From: Salidesulfovibrio onnuriiensis
Lineage (GTDB): Bacteria; Desulfobacterota; Desulfovibrionia; Desulfovibrionales; Desulfovibrionaceae
Assembly: GCF_008001235.1 (NCBI RefSeq)
Contig: NZ_CP040751.1
Coordinates: 789,001 to 853,000 of the forward strand
Length of the DNA: 64,000 nt
Direction of reading: 5' to 3'
Within the stretch, counting starts at the first letter, position 1, and each line of letters begins with the position of its first letter. A program made the translations under genes and the position numbers. Below the pieces are notes generated by a model. That model was not told the DNA's origin and searched no databases. It worked only from the letters and a program-made list of their open reading frames with translations. This document shows positions 8,332 to 16,894 of the stretch, one piece after another.

Positions 8332-8967
8332 ATGAAAAGCGAACACATACCTAAAGCGACCATCGGCAGACTTGCCGTCTACATACAAGTTCTGGAAAAC
8401 CTCATCCGCGACGGGATTGAGGTCATTTCGTCTGAAAAGCTGGCCCAGGCCTGCTCGGTGAACTCGTCCCAGATCCGCAAGGACCTGGCTTATTTCGGCG
8501 AATTCGGCGTGCGCGGCGTGGGCTACTATGTTCAGGAGCTCATCACCTCCATCCGCGAATCCCTGGGCATCAACCGGGTCTGGAACTGCGCTCTCATCGG
8601 CGTGGGCAATCTGGGCACCGCTTTGCTGCGGCACCATGATTTCGAAAGGCGTGGATTTTTGATCAAGGCCGCCTACGACTGCGACCCGGACAAGATCGGC
8701 AAGGAACTGGTGGGCATGGAAGTGGTTTGCCCGACCCATCTCAAGGAACACGTGGATGAGCTGGGCATTGAGCTGGGCATCATCACCACCCCGCCGGACC
8801 GGGCCCAGCGCGCCGCCAACCACTTGGTGGATGCGGGCATCAAGGGCATCGTGAATTTCGCTCCGGCCCGGATCAATGTACCGCCGCACATTCCCGTCGA
8901 GTACGTCGACTTTTTCGACCATCTCTATTCATTGGCCTTCCAGGTTACCCTCGGCGGCCATTCCTGA
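8332..8967 (+). CDS. rex: Redox-sensing transcriptional repressor Rex
   Basis: The product is about 211 residues. The N-terminal winged helix (KATIGRLAVYIQVLENL through SSQIRKDLAYFGEFG, including the typical RKDL and GEFGVRGVGY) is followed by a Rossmann domain with GVGNLG, and the C-terminal swap helix ends near DFFDHLYSLAFQV. Rex senses the NADH/NAD+ ratio and releases DNA when NADH is high. In sulfate reducers it controls energy genes. ATG 8332 is preferred over GTG 8317, though both lack a strong ribosome site. A candidate Rex operator precedes the neighbouring Fo operon. Confidence 0.95.
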   Translation: MKSEHIPKATIGRLAVYIQVLENLIRDGIEVISSEKLAQACSVNSSQIRKDLAYFGEFGVRGVGYYVQELITSIRESLGINRVWNCALIGVGNLGTALLRHHDFERRGFLIKAAYDCDPDKIGKELVGMEVVCPTHLKEHVDELGIELGIITTPPDRAQRAANHLVDAGIKGIVNFAPARINVPPHIPVEYVDFFDHLYSLAFQVTLGGHS

Positions 8968-9003
8968 GTCTCGGGTTCCGGCGTATCTCCTGTTCCGCCC
9001 TCA

Positions 9004-9693
9004 TTATGAGCGGAACCTGTAGCCTACGCCGCGGACCGTCTCGATCCATTCGGCATACGGCCCCAGTTTTTGGCGCAGCCTGCGTACGTGCGTATCCACG
9101 GTGCGGGAATAGCCTTCGAAGTGGGTGTCCCAGACCGTGTCCAGAAGATGGTCGCGGGTCTGCACCTTGCCCTGGCCGGTGATCAGCTCTGAAAGCAGCT
9201 TGAATTCGGTCGCGGTCAGGGGGACGGACTCGCTGTCTATTTCCAGCTGGTGGGCCTCGAAGTCTACCTTGAGGCCGTCCCTTTCCCATGCGCTGGGGCG
9301 CGAGCCGGTCTCATTGCCGCCGGAGCGGCGGAGCACCGCCTTGATGCGCAGGATCAGTTCCCGTGGGCTGAAGGGCTTGACCACATAGTCGTCTGCCCCC
9401 AGTTCCAGCCCCACGATCCGGTCGATTTCCTCTCCCTTGGCAGTGAGCATGATCACGGGGACTCCCGAAGTCCCGGGGTCCTGCTTGAGCTTGCGGCAGA
9501 CCTCCAGGCCGTCCATGCCGGGCAGCATGAGGTCCAGCAGCACCAGGTCGGGGTGAAAGCCCCTGGCCCGATCCAGGCCTTCTGCGCCATCCTCGGCTGC
9601 GGCCACGTCGAACCCGGCGGAGGCAAGATTGTATTTGAGCAGTTCCCGAGTGTCTCTGTGGTCTTCCACAACCAGAATTTTGTAATCCGGCAC
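9004..9693 (-). CDS. OmpR/PhoB-family response regulator
   Basis: The product is 229 residues. The receiver domain has ILVVEDH at its start, the phospho-acceptor Asp in LVLLDLMLPGMDG, the Thr in MLTAKG and the Lys in VVKPFSPRE. The C-terminal winged helix ends with TVDTHVRRLRQKLG and GVGYRF, typical of the OmpR/PhoB class. It closely resembles PhoB, but no kinase, pst or phoU gene is near, so the target is unknown. It converges with rex; the stop codons are 36 bp apart. Confidence 0.92.
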   Translation of the reverse strand: MPDYKILVVEDHRDTRELLKYNLASAGFDVAAAEDGAEGLDRARGFHPDLVLLDLMLPGMDGLEVCRKLKQDPGTSGVPVIMLTAKGEEIDRIVGLELGADDYVVKPFSPRELILRIKAVLRRSGGNETGSRPSAWERDGLKVDFEAHQLEIDSESVPLTATEFKLLSELITGQGKVQTRDHLLDTVWDTHFEGYSRTVDTHVRRLRQKLGPYAEWIETVRGVGYRFRS

Positions 9694-9790
9694 TGAGCGC
9701 TCCTTGGTCTCAGGTTGATTTCAGCGCAAGGTATAACCAGTTCGTGTGTCCCTTTCGTGACAAATGAGAAACATTTTGTGTGTTTGTTAC

Positions 9791-9825
9791 AGGCTTGTCC
9801 CTTTTCTTCAGTAAAGGGACAGCCT
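9791..9825. repeat. Inverted repeat in a divergent promoter region
   Basis: GTCCCTTT (9797-9804) and AAAGGGAC (9813-9820) form a perfect hairpin with an eight-base loop. The stem extends by AGGC/GCCT past a single bulge. TGTCCCTTT also occurs at 9747-9755 in the same spacer. The spacer 9694-9947 separates the leftward response regulator from a rightward small gene. The structure could be an operator or an RNA leader. No T-run follows it, so it is not a good terminator. Confidence 0.45.
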
Positions 9826-9947
9826 CTGATGCCGTCATATCTAACATTACGTGATTCTTGAATCAAATTTAAGTGAAAATGAGCGTAAAGTCATTTGATC
9901 CAGTCGCCGATAGAGAAGGAAACAGGCACAGAAAACGGAGTTGCTCA

Positions 9948-10154
9948 ATGTACTACCACGGTTTCGACAATAAATTTCCCTCAGGCAACAAATACTGGAC
10001 TCTGTATGATGACCAGCTCATCGGCATGCTGTTTTCCAAGATTATCAACAAGACCGTGAGCGTCGAGCCGGAGGGCGAGGAACTCGTGGACGAGATGGTC
10101 AACAACCTGTTTGATCTGTGCTTTTATATCAGCAAGGACTGCTACGAATGCTAG
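9948..10154 (+). CDS. Small acidic protein of unknown function ending in a Cys pair
   Basis: The product is about 68 residues and was not recognised. The reading frame is open from 9873, but ATG 9948 follows CGGAG at seven bases, so this start is preferred. The product begins MYYHGFDNKFPSGNKYW, has an amphipathic middle (DQLIGMLFSKIINKTVS, then an acidic helix EGEELVDEMVNNLFDLCFY) and ends in DCYEC. Three Cys in the last fourteen residues suggest metal or disulfide chemistry, but this is only a guess. A very strong bidirectional terminator follows directly. Because of that terminator and the clean start it is called a real gene. Confidence 0.6.
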   Translation: MYYHGFDNKFPSGNKYWTLYDDQLIGMLFSKIINKTVSVEPEGEELVDEMVNNLFDLCFYISKDCYEC

Positions 10155-10188
10155 CGGTTTTTTGTATATCCGGTTGAGGCTGCAAATC

Positions 10189-10231
10189 CAAAAGAAAGGG
10201 CCCGGGGACATTCCCCGGGCCCTTTCTTTTG
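10189..10231. terminator. Strong bidirectional terminator
   Basis: A perfect 19-bp inverted repeat around the loop ACATT, with a GGGCCCGGGG core and A/T-rich ends that supply a CTTTT run on both strands. It lies between the convergent small gene and the single-domain response regulator. Confidence 0.9.
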
Positions 10232-10232
10232 C

Positions 10233-10607
10233 CTAATCTTCGTCAAGCGCCTTGTGCACCACGGCCACCAGCCTTCGCGTGTCGATGGGCTTGGTGAATG
10301 TCTCAATGACATCGAAGGCCTTGGCCAGTTCGACAATGGCCTCCGGATTGAAGGCCTCGCCCCCGGAGATGGCAATGAACTTGTGGGGCGCTTCCAGTTC
10401 CATGATTTCTCCCATGACCTGAAGCCCTCCCTTCTTGGGCAGGAAGATATCCACGATGCTCAGATCGATCTTCTGTTGTTTATATATCTGGATGGCTTCT
10501 TCGCCGTCGGATGCCTCGGCGACATTGAAGCCCTCGGCCTCGAGCACGCTTTTGATGAGTTCCCGAATCATGGGGGCGTCGTCAATGACAAGAATGGTTT
10601 TGGCCAT
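10233..10607 (-). CDS. Single-domain response regulator (CheY-like)
   Basis: The product is 124 residues and consists of a receiver domain only. The acidic pair is in ILVIDDAPM, the phospho-acceptor Asp in LSIVDIFLP, and the Lys in ETFTKPID. There is no output domain, so it signals by protein contact or as a phosphate relay. Its start, with AAAGGA upstream, lies four bases after the stop of the large hybrid kinase, on the same strand. The kinase has its own Hpt domain, so a relay to this protein is plausible. Confidence 0.9.
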   Translation of the reverse strand: MAKTILVIDDAPMIRELIKSVLEAEGFNVAEASDGEEAIQIYKQQKIDLSIVDIFLPKKGGLQVMGEIMELEAPHKFIAISGGEAFNPEAIVELAKAFDVIETFTKPIDTRRLVAVVHKALDED

Positions 10608-10611
10608 GGGC

Positions 10612-13044
10612 TTATCCTTTTGATTCCTGTTGGAGGTGCTTTTCCTGTTTACCGATGAAATCTATAGCAGTTTTTATTTCAAACTCAAATTGTTCCATGC
10701 CTTCCCGAACCGCCTGCTGGTTGGCGTGCTTGCAGAGGTACTCCATCTGTTCCGCCAACGCCCCGGTGCGCATGGCGCCCACCGTGCGCGCCGCTCCCTT
10801 GATGCTGTGGGCGGCTCGCTGTGCGGTTTCCATGTCCTCGTCCTGGAACGCCCGGTGAAATTCCTCCAGGTCGCCGCCGATATCACGGAGGAATATCCGG
10901 TCCATTTTCAGGAGCAGATCCGTTCGGTTTGAAAGCATCTCCAAGGCGCTTTTTCTGTCAAATCGGCTGTGGCTCTTTCGCGGCTCCTTTTCCTCATGTC
11001 CGGTCTCCTGAGACGGGGTGCGCTGGGACTTGGTGAAGGTTTCGGCGATCACGGCGAGAAAACGCTTCATGCTGATGGGCTTGGATAGGTAAGCGTCCAT
11101 CCCGGCCTCCAGAAAGCGCTCCTTGTCGCCCTTGAGCGCATGGGCCGTAAGGGCGATGACCGGAATTTCGGGGTCGATCACGCCCGAATTGGGATCGCGG
11201 ATAATGCGGGTGGCGGTGATGCCGTCCATGACGGGCATCTGGACATCCATGAGCACCATGTCGAATTTGCCCGCCTTGAGCAGGGCTATGGCGTCATGTC
11301 CGTTTTCCACGGTGGTGACGTCGTGGCCCTGTTCCTTGAGGATGGTGGCCGCGAGTTTGCGGTTCAGGGCGTTGTCGTCCGCCAGCAGGATGCTCAGTGC
11401 GGGCATGTCCGGCAGGGTGGCCGGTTCACCTGCCGGTTCTCCCTTCTGGATCTTTTCGGGGTCGCCTGCTTCGAATTCCGCAGTGAAGCTGAACGTGCTT
11501 CCCTTGCCGGGCTCGCTCTGCACGTGAATTCTTCCGTGCATCAGGTCCACCAGGAGCTTGCTGATGGCCAGGCCCAGCCCTGTTCCGCCGTGCTTTCGGG
11601 TCACGGAGTCGTCGGCCTGGAGAAAGCTTTCGAAAATGGCCTGCTGTTTGTCCTCGGGGATGCCTATTCCTGTGTCCTGAACCGCGAATTCGAGACGCAC
11701 GGCCTTGCTTCCCGGGTGTCCGTTCAGGGGTTTGTTCCGGACGGAAATGTGTATTGATCCCCTAGGGGTGAACTTGATGGCGTTGGCCACCAGGTTGATG
11801 AGCACCTGCCGCAGCCGGGAGGGGTCGCCGCGAAGACAGTCCGGAACGGAGCTGTCCATGTGGCAGGAGATGTCCAGTTGCTTGCCCTTGGCCTGGATGG
11901 AGTGGATCTCCATGAGGGTGTCGAGAACTGTGGTCAGGCTGAAGTCAATCTTCTCCAGGGTGAGTTTCTGGGCCTCGATCTTGGAGAAGTCCAGAATGTC
12001 GTTGATGACGGTCAGCAGGGATGTTCCGGCCTCAAGTACGTTCTGGAGGTAATGGGCGCGGCTGTCCTGATCCTCGGCCTTGAGAGCCAGCTCCGTCATA
12101 CCCAGAATGGCGTTGAGGGGGGTCCGTATCTCGTGGCTCATGTTGGCCAGGAAGGCCGATTTGGCCCGCGCTGCGGCGTCCGCCTTTTTCTTGGCCTCGA
12201 TGAGCCGGAGGCTCTTGTCCGTAAGCTGCTTGTTGGCCGTTTCCAGTTCATGGGTCCGTTGCCGGACGCGGTCTTCGAGTTCCTCGTAGGCCTGCTGCAG
12301 CTTGTCCTCGGCCCGTTTGCGTTCGGTGATGTCGAGCCCCAGGGCCATGACCATGCGCTCGCCTGCGCTGTTGGTCATGGGGCTGTACTGGATGTGAAAG
12401 GTCCTGTCCCGCTTGTCGGTCCATTCCCATTCCACGGCCCTGTCCCTGCTCATGGCCTCCTTGGGCGGGCAGGCCGAACAGTGGGTGCCCCGGCAATCCA
12501 GCAGCTCGTGGCAGTGCTTGCCTCCTGGGCTGCCGAACTGCTTGCGGAAATAGCGGTTTGCGTAGCGGATGGTTTCGTCTGGATAGATGTGGAAAACCAG
12601 GCCGGGCAGGGATTCCATGAAGAAGATCTGCCGTTGCTGCTCGCGCCGAAGTTCTTCCCCACTTTTGCGCAGGGCGGTCACGTCCTGGGAGTGGATGGCG
12701 ATCCTGACCACGTCCCCCCATGGATTGGTTATGGGGGTGAAGGTGTGGATATAGGATCGGTTCAGGATCTCCTCTTCAAAGCGGATTGTCCTGCCCTCGC
12801 GAATGAGCTTGCGTATGCGCTGACGGCGTGTGGTGACCAGCTCCTCGGGTAGGAAGTCATACAGGGTGCTGCCTTCGAGGTTCTCGGGTGCTGCCTTGTG
12901 GAACATGGCGGCCGCGGGCTCGTTGGCCGCGATGATATGGGCGGCCATGTCGATGATCAGGGCCGGTTCTGCGCAGGCCGTGAGCAGGCCGCGGGTGTTG
13001 TTGTCTATGCCGACATAGGAGCGGTTGTTGTTTTCAGGCTTCAT
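10612..13044 (-). CDS. Hybrid histidine kinase with PAS, HisKA, HATPase, REC and Hpt domains
   Basis: The product is about 810 residues with no obvious membrane segment. Two PAS domains come first. The second holds a cysteine-rich stretch (CHELLDCRGTHCSACPP) of the type seen in PAS domains that may bind metal or sense redox. A coiled coil follows, then the H-box (ANMSHEIRTPLNAILG), HATPase_c (GTGLGLAISKLL), a receiver (ILLADDNALN; Asp in VLMDVQMP) and a C-terminal Hpt domain with AAHSIKGAAR. This is a BarA/ArcB-like phosphorelay. The start ATG 13044 was chosen because sequence conservation begins there; longer in-frame starts exist. It is co-transcribed with the following single receiver. Confidence 0.9.
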   Translation of the reverse strand: MKPENNNRSYVGIDNNTRGLLTACAEPALIIDMAAHIIAANEPAAAMFHKAAPENLEGSTLYDFLPEELVTTRRQRIRKLIREGRTIRFEEEILNRSYIHTFTPITNPWGDVVRIAIHSQDVTALRKSGEELRREQQRQIFFMESLPGLVFHIYPDETIRYANRYFRKQFGSPGGKHCHELLDCRGTHCSACPPKEAMSRDRAVEWEWTDKRDRTFHIQYSPMTNSAGERMVMALGLDITERKRAEDKLQQAYEELEDRVRQRTHELETANKQLTDKSLRLIEAKKKADAAARAKSAFLANMSHEIRTPLNAILGMTELALKAEDQDSRAHYLQNVLEAGTSLLTVINDILDFSKIEAQKLTLEKIDFSLTTVLDTLMEIHSIQAKGKQLDISCHMDSSVPDCLRGDPSRLRQVLINLVANAIKFTPRGSIHISVRNKPLNGHPGSKAVRLEFAVQDTGIGIPEDKQQAIFESFLQADDSVTRKHGGTGLGLAISKLLVDLMHGRIHVQSEPGKGSTFSFTAEFEAGDPEKIQKGEPAGEPATLPDMPALSILLADDNALNRKLAATILKEQGHDVTTVENGHDAIALLKAGKFDMVLMDVQMPVMDGITATRIIRDPNSGVIDPEIPVIALTAHALKGDKERFLEAGMDAYLSKPISMKRFLAVIAETFTKSQRTPSQETGHEEKEPRKSHSRFDRKSALEMLSNRTDLLLKMDRIFLRDIGGDLEEFHRAFQDEDMETAQRAAHSIKGAARTVGAMRTGALAEQMEYLCKHANQQAVREGMEQFEFEIKTAIDFIGKQEKHLQQESKG

Positions 13045-13234
13045 GGCGACTCTTTCGCGAATGTTCGGATACGTCGTTCTACTACGTTCGCGGGCGGGGA
13101 AAAGCAACCGGCGTCCGCGACATCGCTGCTTCTTGATGTTTTCAAGGCTTGCGGTATCGTACCCGCATGCAGCATACCGCTTCCAACCATACGATGCGAT
13201 TATTACTCTTTTTAACAGGTTCGCGGAGGCCGTG

Positions 13235-14104
13235 ATGGATTTGCAGGGAACCGTCATACGTCCCCCCAGCGAGGCCGGGAGCATTCTGCTGCAGGTTTCC
13301 CTCGGGTGCACCCATGGAAAATGCGCCTTTTGCGGCGCCTATCTGGACAAACCCTTTGCCATCAAGGACCGGCAAACCGTGAGCGCGGATATTGAGTTCG
13401 CCGCTGCCCGGTGCCGGGGAATCCGAAAAGTCTTCTTGTGCGACGGCGACGCCCTGTCCCTGCCCCAGAAGCGACTGGAGGGTATCCTTGGGGAAATCCA
13501 GGAAAAGCTGCCCTGGGTGACGAGGGTTGCCGCCTATGGCAACGCCCGGGGGCTGCGCCGGAAAAGTGATGCGGAGCTGCGCAGGCTGCGGCGGCTCGGC
13601 CTGGGAAAGGTCTACATGGGACTAGAGTCGGGAGACGATGTCACGCTGGCGGTCATGAACAAGAAAAGCACCGCCGTTTCCATGGTGGAGCAGGGGCAGC
13701 GGGCCGTGGCCGCAGGATTCAATCTCAATGTCACGGTCATCAACGGGCTCGCCGGGGTCGAGCGTTCCCTGGTGCATGCCCGGGAAACGGCGCGGATTCT
13801 GAACCTCATGCAGCCGCATCAGGTGGCGGCCTTGAGCCTGATGCTCGTGCCCGGAACGCCCCTGCACCGGCGGTGGCAGAGCGGGGAGTTCGTGCTGCCC
13901 GACGCCCGGGGGATGCTGGTGGAGCTTCGCGAGATGGTTGCCGGGCTGGAATTGAAAAAGGGATTGTTCCTGGCCAACCACGCCTCAAATTATCTCCCGG
14001 TGCGGGCGCGTCTGCCCCGGGACAAGGCCAGGACGTTACTGGCCCTGGACGCAGCGCTGGACGGGGAATTGGCCCTCAAGCCCGAAGGACTGCGGGGGTT
14101 GTAG
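13235..14104 (+). CDS. Radical SAM protein with a CX4CX2C cluster motif
   Basis: The product is about 289 residues. The cluster motif is LGCTHGKCAFCGAY, where the three Cys are spaced four and two residues apart. This is the variant seen in a common family of uncharacterised radical SAM proteins with GC-x-H-x-x-C-x-F-C. Later motifs are LGKVYMGLESGDD and the TIM-barrel strands. It binds a 4Fe-4S cluster and SAM by family knowledge; its substrate is unknown. The start ATG 13235 follows GCGGAGG. The gene is divergent from the hybrid kinase and converges with the EAL-HDOD gene. Confidence 0.82.
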   Translation: MDLQGTVIRPPSEAGSILLQVSLGCTHGKCAFCGAYLDKPFAIKDRQTVSADIEFAAARCRGIRKVFLCDGDALSLPQKRLEGILGEIQEKLPWVTRVAAYGNARGLRRKSDAELRRLRRLGLGKVYMGLESGDDVTLAVMNKKSTAVSMVEQGQRAVAAGFNLNVTVINGLAGVERSLVHARETARILNLMQPHQVAALSLMLVPGTPLHRRWQSGEFVLPDARGMLVELREMVAGLELKKGLFLANHASNYLPVRARLPRDKARTLLALDAALDGELALKPEGLRGL

Positions 14105-14114
14105 GTTTTCTCGC

Positions 14115-15374
14115 CTAATGAGGCGTGCTGCTCGAATAGTCCGTCCCGAAAAAGGAATCGGCCCAGGTAAAGGCGTGCTGGTAGCTCACCGCCACCGTGC
14201 CCGGCAGCAGGTTGAGGGCGCGTGCGGTATGCCCCACCTCTTCCCAGTTGGAGTTCTCGATGGCAAAGGCCAGCCGGAGCCACTCGGAATATTCGTTTTC
14301 CGCCCCGCACAATGCCTTCTTGAGGGAATCGTCAATGGGCAGGTGCTTGACCACTTCCTTCATTTCCATGTCGAACATGGCGTCCAGCAGCGAGAACAGC
14401 CCGAGCATGAACAATTTGTCGGAGATGTTCTCATAGCCGCCGCCCAAGGCGGCCGTTTCGAAAAGCTTGGCCCGGTGCGCGGAAAGGTAGGTAAGTTCGC
14501 GACTCTTTTCCGAAGGGGTCAGGTCCGTGAGAATGACCACCCTCAGCCAGTTGCGGATGGGTTTCCAGCCAGCCAGGACCACAGCCTGCTTGATGGAGGT
14601 GATGGTGGTGGCGAAGCCGAAACTGGCTGAATTGAGGAAGCCCAGCAAACGGTAGCTGATGGAGACGTCCGCCTCCACGGCCTGGGCCAGGGCGTCGAAG
14701 TCCGGTTCGTCCCGTTCGATGATTTCGAAAAGCTTGAGCCGGGTGATCTCATTGGAGGAGATCTTTCGGGCCGAGTCCACCTCAGGCTTCTTGTAATAGA
14801 ATCCGTGGAAGAGGCTGCACCCACTCTTTTTGGCCATGCGCTGCACGTCGATGTTTTCCACGCGCTTGGCCATCAGTTTGGCATTGCCGTGTTCCTTGGC
14901 TTTTTTGACCAACGCGGCCAGGTCTCCCTGGTTTTTATCGAGCAGGTCCACGATGAGGATGTCCGCAGCCTTGTAGAGCTCTTCCTTGTCCGGAAGTCCC
15001 TGGTAGTTGTTGATGGCCACCTTGTAGCCTTCTTCGCGAATGGATTGCAGTGCGTCGACGAGCTCGGGGGAGACGTCCTCGTTTTCTTCCAGGACAATGA
15101 CCCCGCAGTCCGAACGCATGGCCCGGTGAATGCCCTTGATGATGGATTCGGCCGGGAAATGGACCATGACGCCGGCGTCAGGTGAGGTGCCCAGGTTGCA
15201 CATGGGCATGTTGGCGAGCACGCGCATGGTCGCTTCCGAGTTGTCGGTGAAGCTGGCCGAGGTGGCGTGCTGGCTGTCCCGGAAAAGGAGCATGTATCCC
15301 CAAGTCTTGCCCACTTCGTCAAAAATCGGCTGACGGGCGATGAACACGTTTTCGTATGTTCTTTCCTGATCCAT
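14115..15374 (-). CDS. EAL-HDOD (YuxH-like) signalling protein with a degenerate EAL domain
   Basis: The product is 419 residues. The N-terminal half is EAL-like (FIARQPIFDEVGKTWGYMLLFRD), but the catalytic EAL tripeptide is replaced by LLF, so c-di-GMP hydrolysis is unlikely. The C-terminal half is an HDOD domain (ISYRLLGFLNSASFGF, SIKQAVVLAG, MLGLFSLLDAMFDM). Such proteins act as signalling or scaffold proteins and are abundant in Desulfovibrio. AAGGAG precedes ATG 15374. It converges with the radical SAM gene. Confidence 0.88.
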   Translation of the reverse strand: MDQERTYENVFIARQPIFDEVGKTWGYMLLFRDSQHATSASFTDNSEATMRVLANMPMCNLGTSPDAGVMVHFPAESIIKGIHRAMRSDCGVIVLEENEDVSPELVDALQSIREEGYKVAINNYQGLPDKEELYKAADILIVDLLDKNQGDLAALVKKAKEHGNAKLMAKRVENIDVQRMAKKSGCSLFHGFYYKKPEVDSARKISSNEITRLKLFEIIERDEPDFDALAQAVEADVSISYRLLGFLNSASFGFATTITSIKQAVVLAGWKPIRNWLRVVILTDLTPSEKSRELTYLSAHRAKLFETAALGGGYENISDKLFMLGLFSLLDAMFDMEMKEVVKHLPIDDSLKKALCGAENEYSEWLRLAFAIENSNWEEVGHTARALNLLPGTVAVSYQHAFTWADSFFGTDYSSSTPH

Positions 15375-15595
15375 CCTCGAAACTCCTTCCAGTTAGACTC
15401 AATGGGGCATAGTGCATTGATATTGCCCCACATTGAAGGGAGCGTCAATGCTGGGGGCCATGGTCTGGGGTGATGTCGTCTTGAGTGGGAAAAGACTGAA
15501 ATTCTCACGGAATCGCTTTGCACTTTGATTGTGTTGTACTATTGTGCCCCAAGAGGTGACCGGGTGGTCACTTTTATGCAGGAATGGAGGAGCAT

Positions 15596-16402
15596 ATGAG
15601 TACCGGCAAGGCCATCCGCCTGGAACGTATCATCAACAGGAATACAGGGCGCACGTTCATCGTACCCATGGATCACGGGGTCACGGTGGGCCCACTGGAA
15701 GGAATCCGCGACATAAGGGCCGCGGTGGCGGCCATTGCCGAGGGAGGGGCCGATGCGGGGCTTGTCCACAAGGGCATTGCCAGGCTCGGGCACCGAGGCT
15801 CCGGCAGGGATCTCGGCCTGATCATACATCTTTCCGCCTGTACCTCCCTGAGTCCCTCCGCCAATACCAAGGTCTTGGTGGGCACTGTGGAGGAGGCGCT
15901 CAAGCTCGGGGCGGACGGTGTCAGCATCCATGTGAACATCGGAGATGAAAACGAGCCTTCCATGCTGGCGGATTTCGGGCGTATCGCCGCCTCGGCCGCG
16001 GAATGGGGCGTTCCGCTCCTGGCCATGGTTTATGCCCGGGGGCCCAAGGTGGCCAACGAATTCGACCCGGATGCGGTGGCGCACTGTGCGCGGGTGGGGG
16101 CCGAACTGGGGGCTGATATCATCAAGGTGCATTACAGCGGCAGCGTGGAAAGTTTTTCCCGTGTAGTGCAGGGTGCTGGCGGAGTTCCCGTGGTGATTGC
16201 CGGGGGCGAACGCACGGACAGTGTGCGCTCTTTTTTGGACATGGTCCGGGACGCATTGGATGCCGGGGCATCCGGCCTCTCTGTGGGCAGGAACGTTTTT
16301 CAGCATCCGGATCCGCGCGCCCTGGCGACCGTGCTGCGACGTCTTGTGCATGAGGACATGGCCGTGGACGAGGCCCTGAACGGGGTCTCCGGAGTGGTCT
16401 GA
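15596..16402 (+). CDS. 2-amino-3,7-dideoxy-D-threo-hept-6-ulosonate synthase-like class I aldolase
   Basis: The product is about 268 residues of the DhnA/LsrF/FbaB aldolase class. Motifs are [12 protein letters not shown] near the N-terminus, the Schiff-base Lys in [11 protein letters not shown], and the phosphate-binding segments VVIAGGER and [11 protein letters not shown]. The closest pattern is the archaeal-type ADH synthase (AroA' of the alternative route to 3-dehydroquinate), which Desulfovibrio is known to use. A plain class I fructose-bisphosphate aldolase is the alternative. Its usual partner AroB' is not in the window. ATG 15596 follows ATGGAGGAGCAT, so the ATG four codons upstream is less likely. 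A terminator follows. Confidence 0.82.
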   Translation: MSTGKAIRLERIINRNTGRTFIVPMDHGVTVGPLEGIRDIRAAVAAIAEGGADAGLVHKGIARLGHRGSGRDLGLIIHLSACTSLSPSANTKVLVGTVEEALKLGADGVSIHVNIGDENEPSMLADFGRIAASAAEWGVPLLAMVYARGPKVANEFDPDAVAHCARVGAELGADIIKVHYSGSVESFSRVVQGAGGVPVVIAGGERTDSVRSFLDMVRDALDAGASGLSVGRNVFQHPDPRALATVLRRLVHEDMAVDEALNGVSGVV

Positions 16403-16436
16403 TTCAGCAATCCTTGTTTTGATGTATTTTTTCCCG

Positions 16437-16462
16437 GGGAGCGGCGTCCGCTCCCTTTTTTT
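16437..16462 (+). terminator. Intrinsic terminator after the aldolase gene
   Basis: GGGAGCGG and CCGCTCCC form a perfect eight-base-pair stem with a CGT loop, followed by seven T. It lies 35 bp after the stop codon. Confidence 0.9.
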
Positions 16463-16894
16463 GTTCCCTGGCGCATTGGTCCCGGTTCATGAGCACGGCT
16501 TCGGAAACCTTGAATCCCTTTTGCGCCAAATGCCGCGCCTTGGGCAGGCTTCCCGAGCGGCCCGGCAAGCATATGAATATCATCGGCATACCACTGCATC
16601 CTCGTGTTTACTGCCGCAGCCCTCGCGGAGTGCGGTTTTCTGAGAGGAGGCCCACCCCTTGTCGGCCCTGCCGTGGAAATACGTTCGCCCATAGGGAAAA
16701 GTCCAGCAAAATATCTAAAAAACTTATATAATTCAAGCTATTTGTGTTTGCTGAGGCAGAAAAATATCTTATAAATATTTTGTCCTGCACAGGAGGTGAT
16801 AGTAAAGCGAATTTTATAGATAGATTTATCTATAAAATAGAGCACAAAAAATGATTTCTCCCCATCGGGTTGCTGGTCGGAGTTGTGGCGTCGG
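16463..16894. other. Non-coding convergent spacer with an AT-rich core
   Basis: No convincing gene lies in these 430 bases. The left half has ordinary GC content and only weak short frames on both strands. From about 16690 to 16860 the sequence becomes strongly AT-rich. It contains an inverted repeat AAAATAT/ATATTTT (16761-16781), a perfect Shine-Dalgarno-like AGGAGGTGAT (16789-16798) without a start codon at proper distance, and the 28-bp palindrome listed separately. The flanking genes both point into the spacer, so it is not an ordinary promoter region for either. Confidence 0.55.
16811..16838. repeat. Perfect 12-bp-arm palindrome
   Basis: ATTTTATAGATA, a GATT spacer and TATCTATAAAAT form a perfect inverted repeat in the AT-rich spacer. 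The A/T composition makes a weak RNA hairpin, so a protein-binding site or recombination site is more likely than a terminator. No second copy was seen in the window. Confidence 0.75.

Noticed and set aside
16404-16589. 61-codon minus-strand frame with a faint rhodanese-like stretch (CLPGRSGSLPKARHLAQKG)
   Set aside because: Too short for the fold, stop just upstream, no good ribosome site, and the aldolase terminator lies inside it. It could be a decayed remnant.
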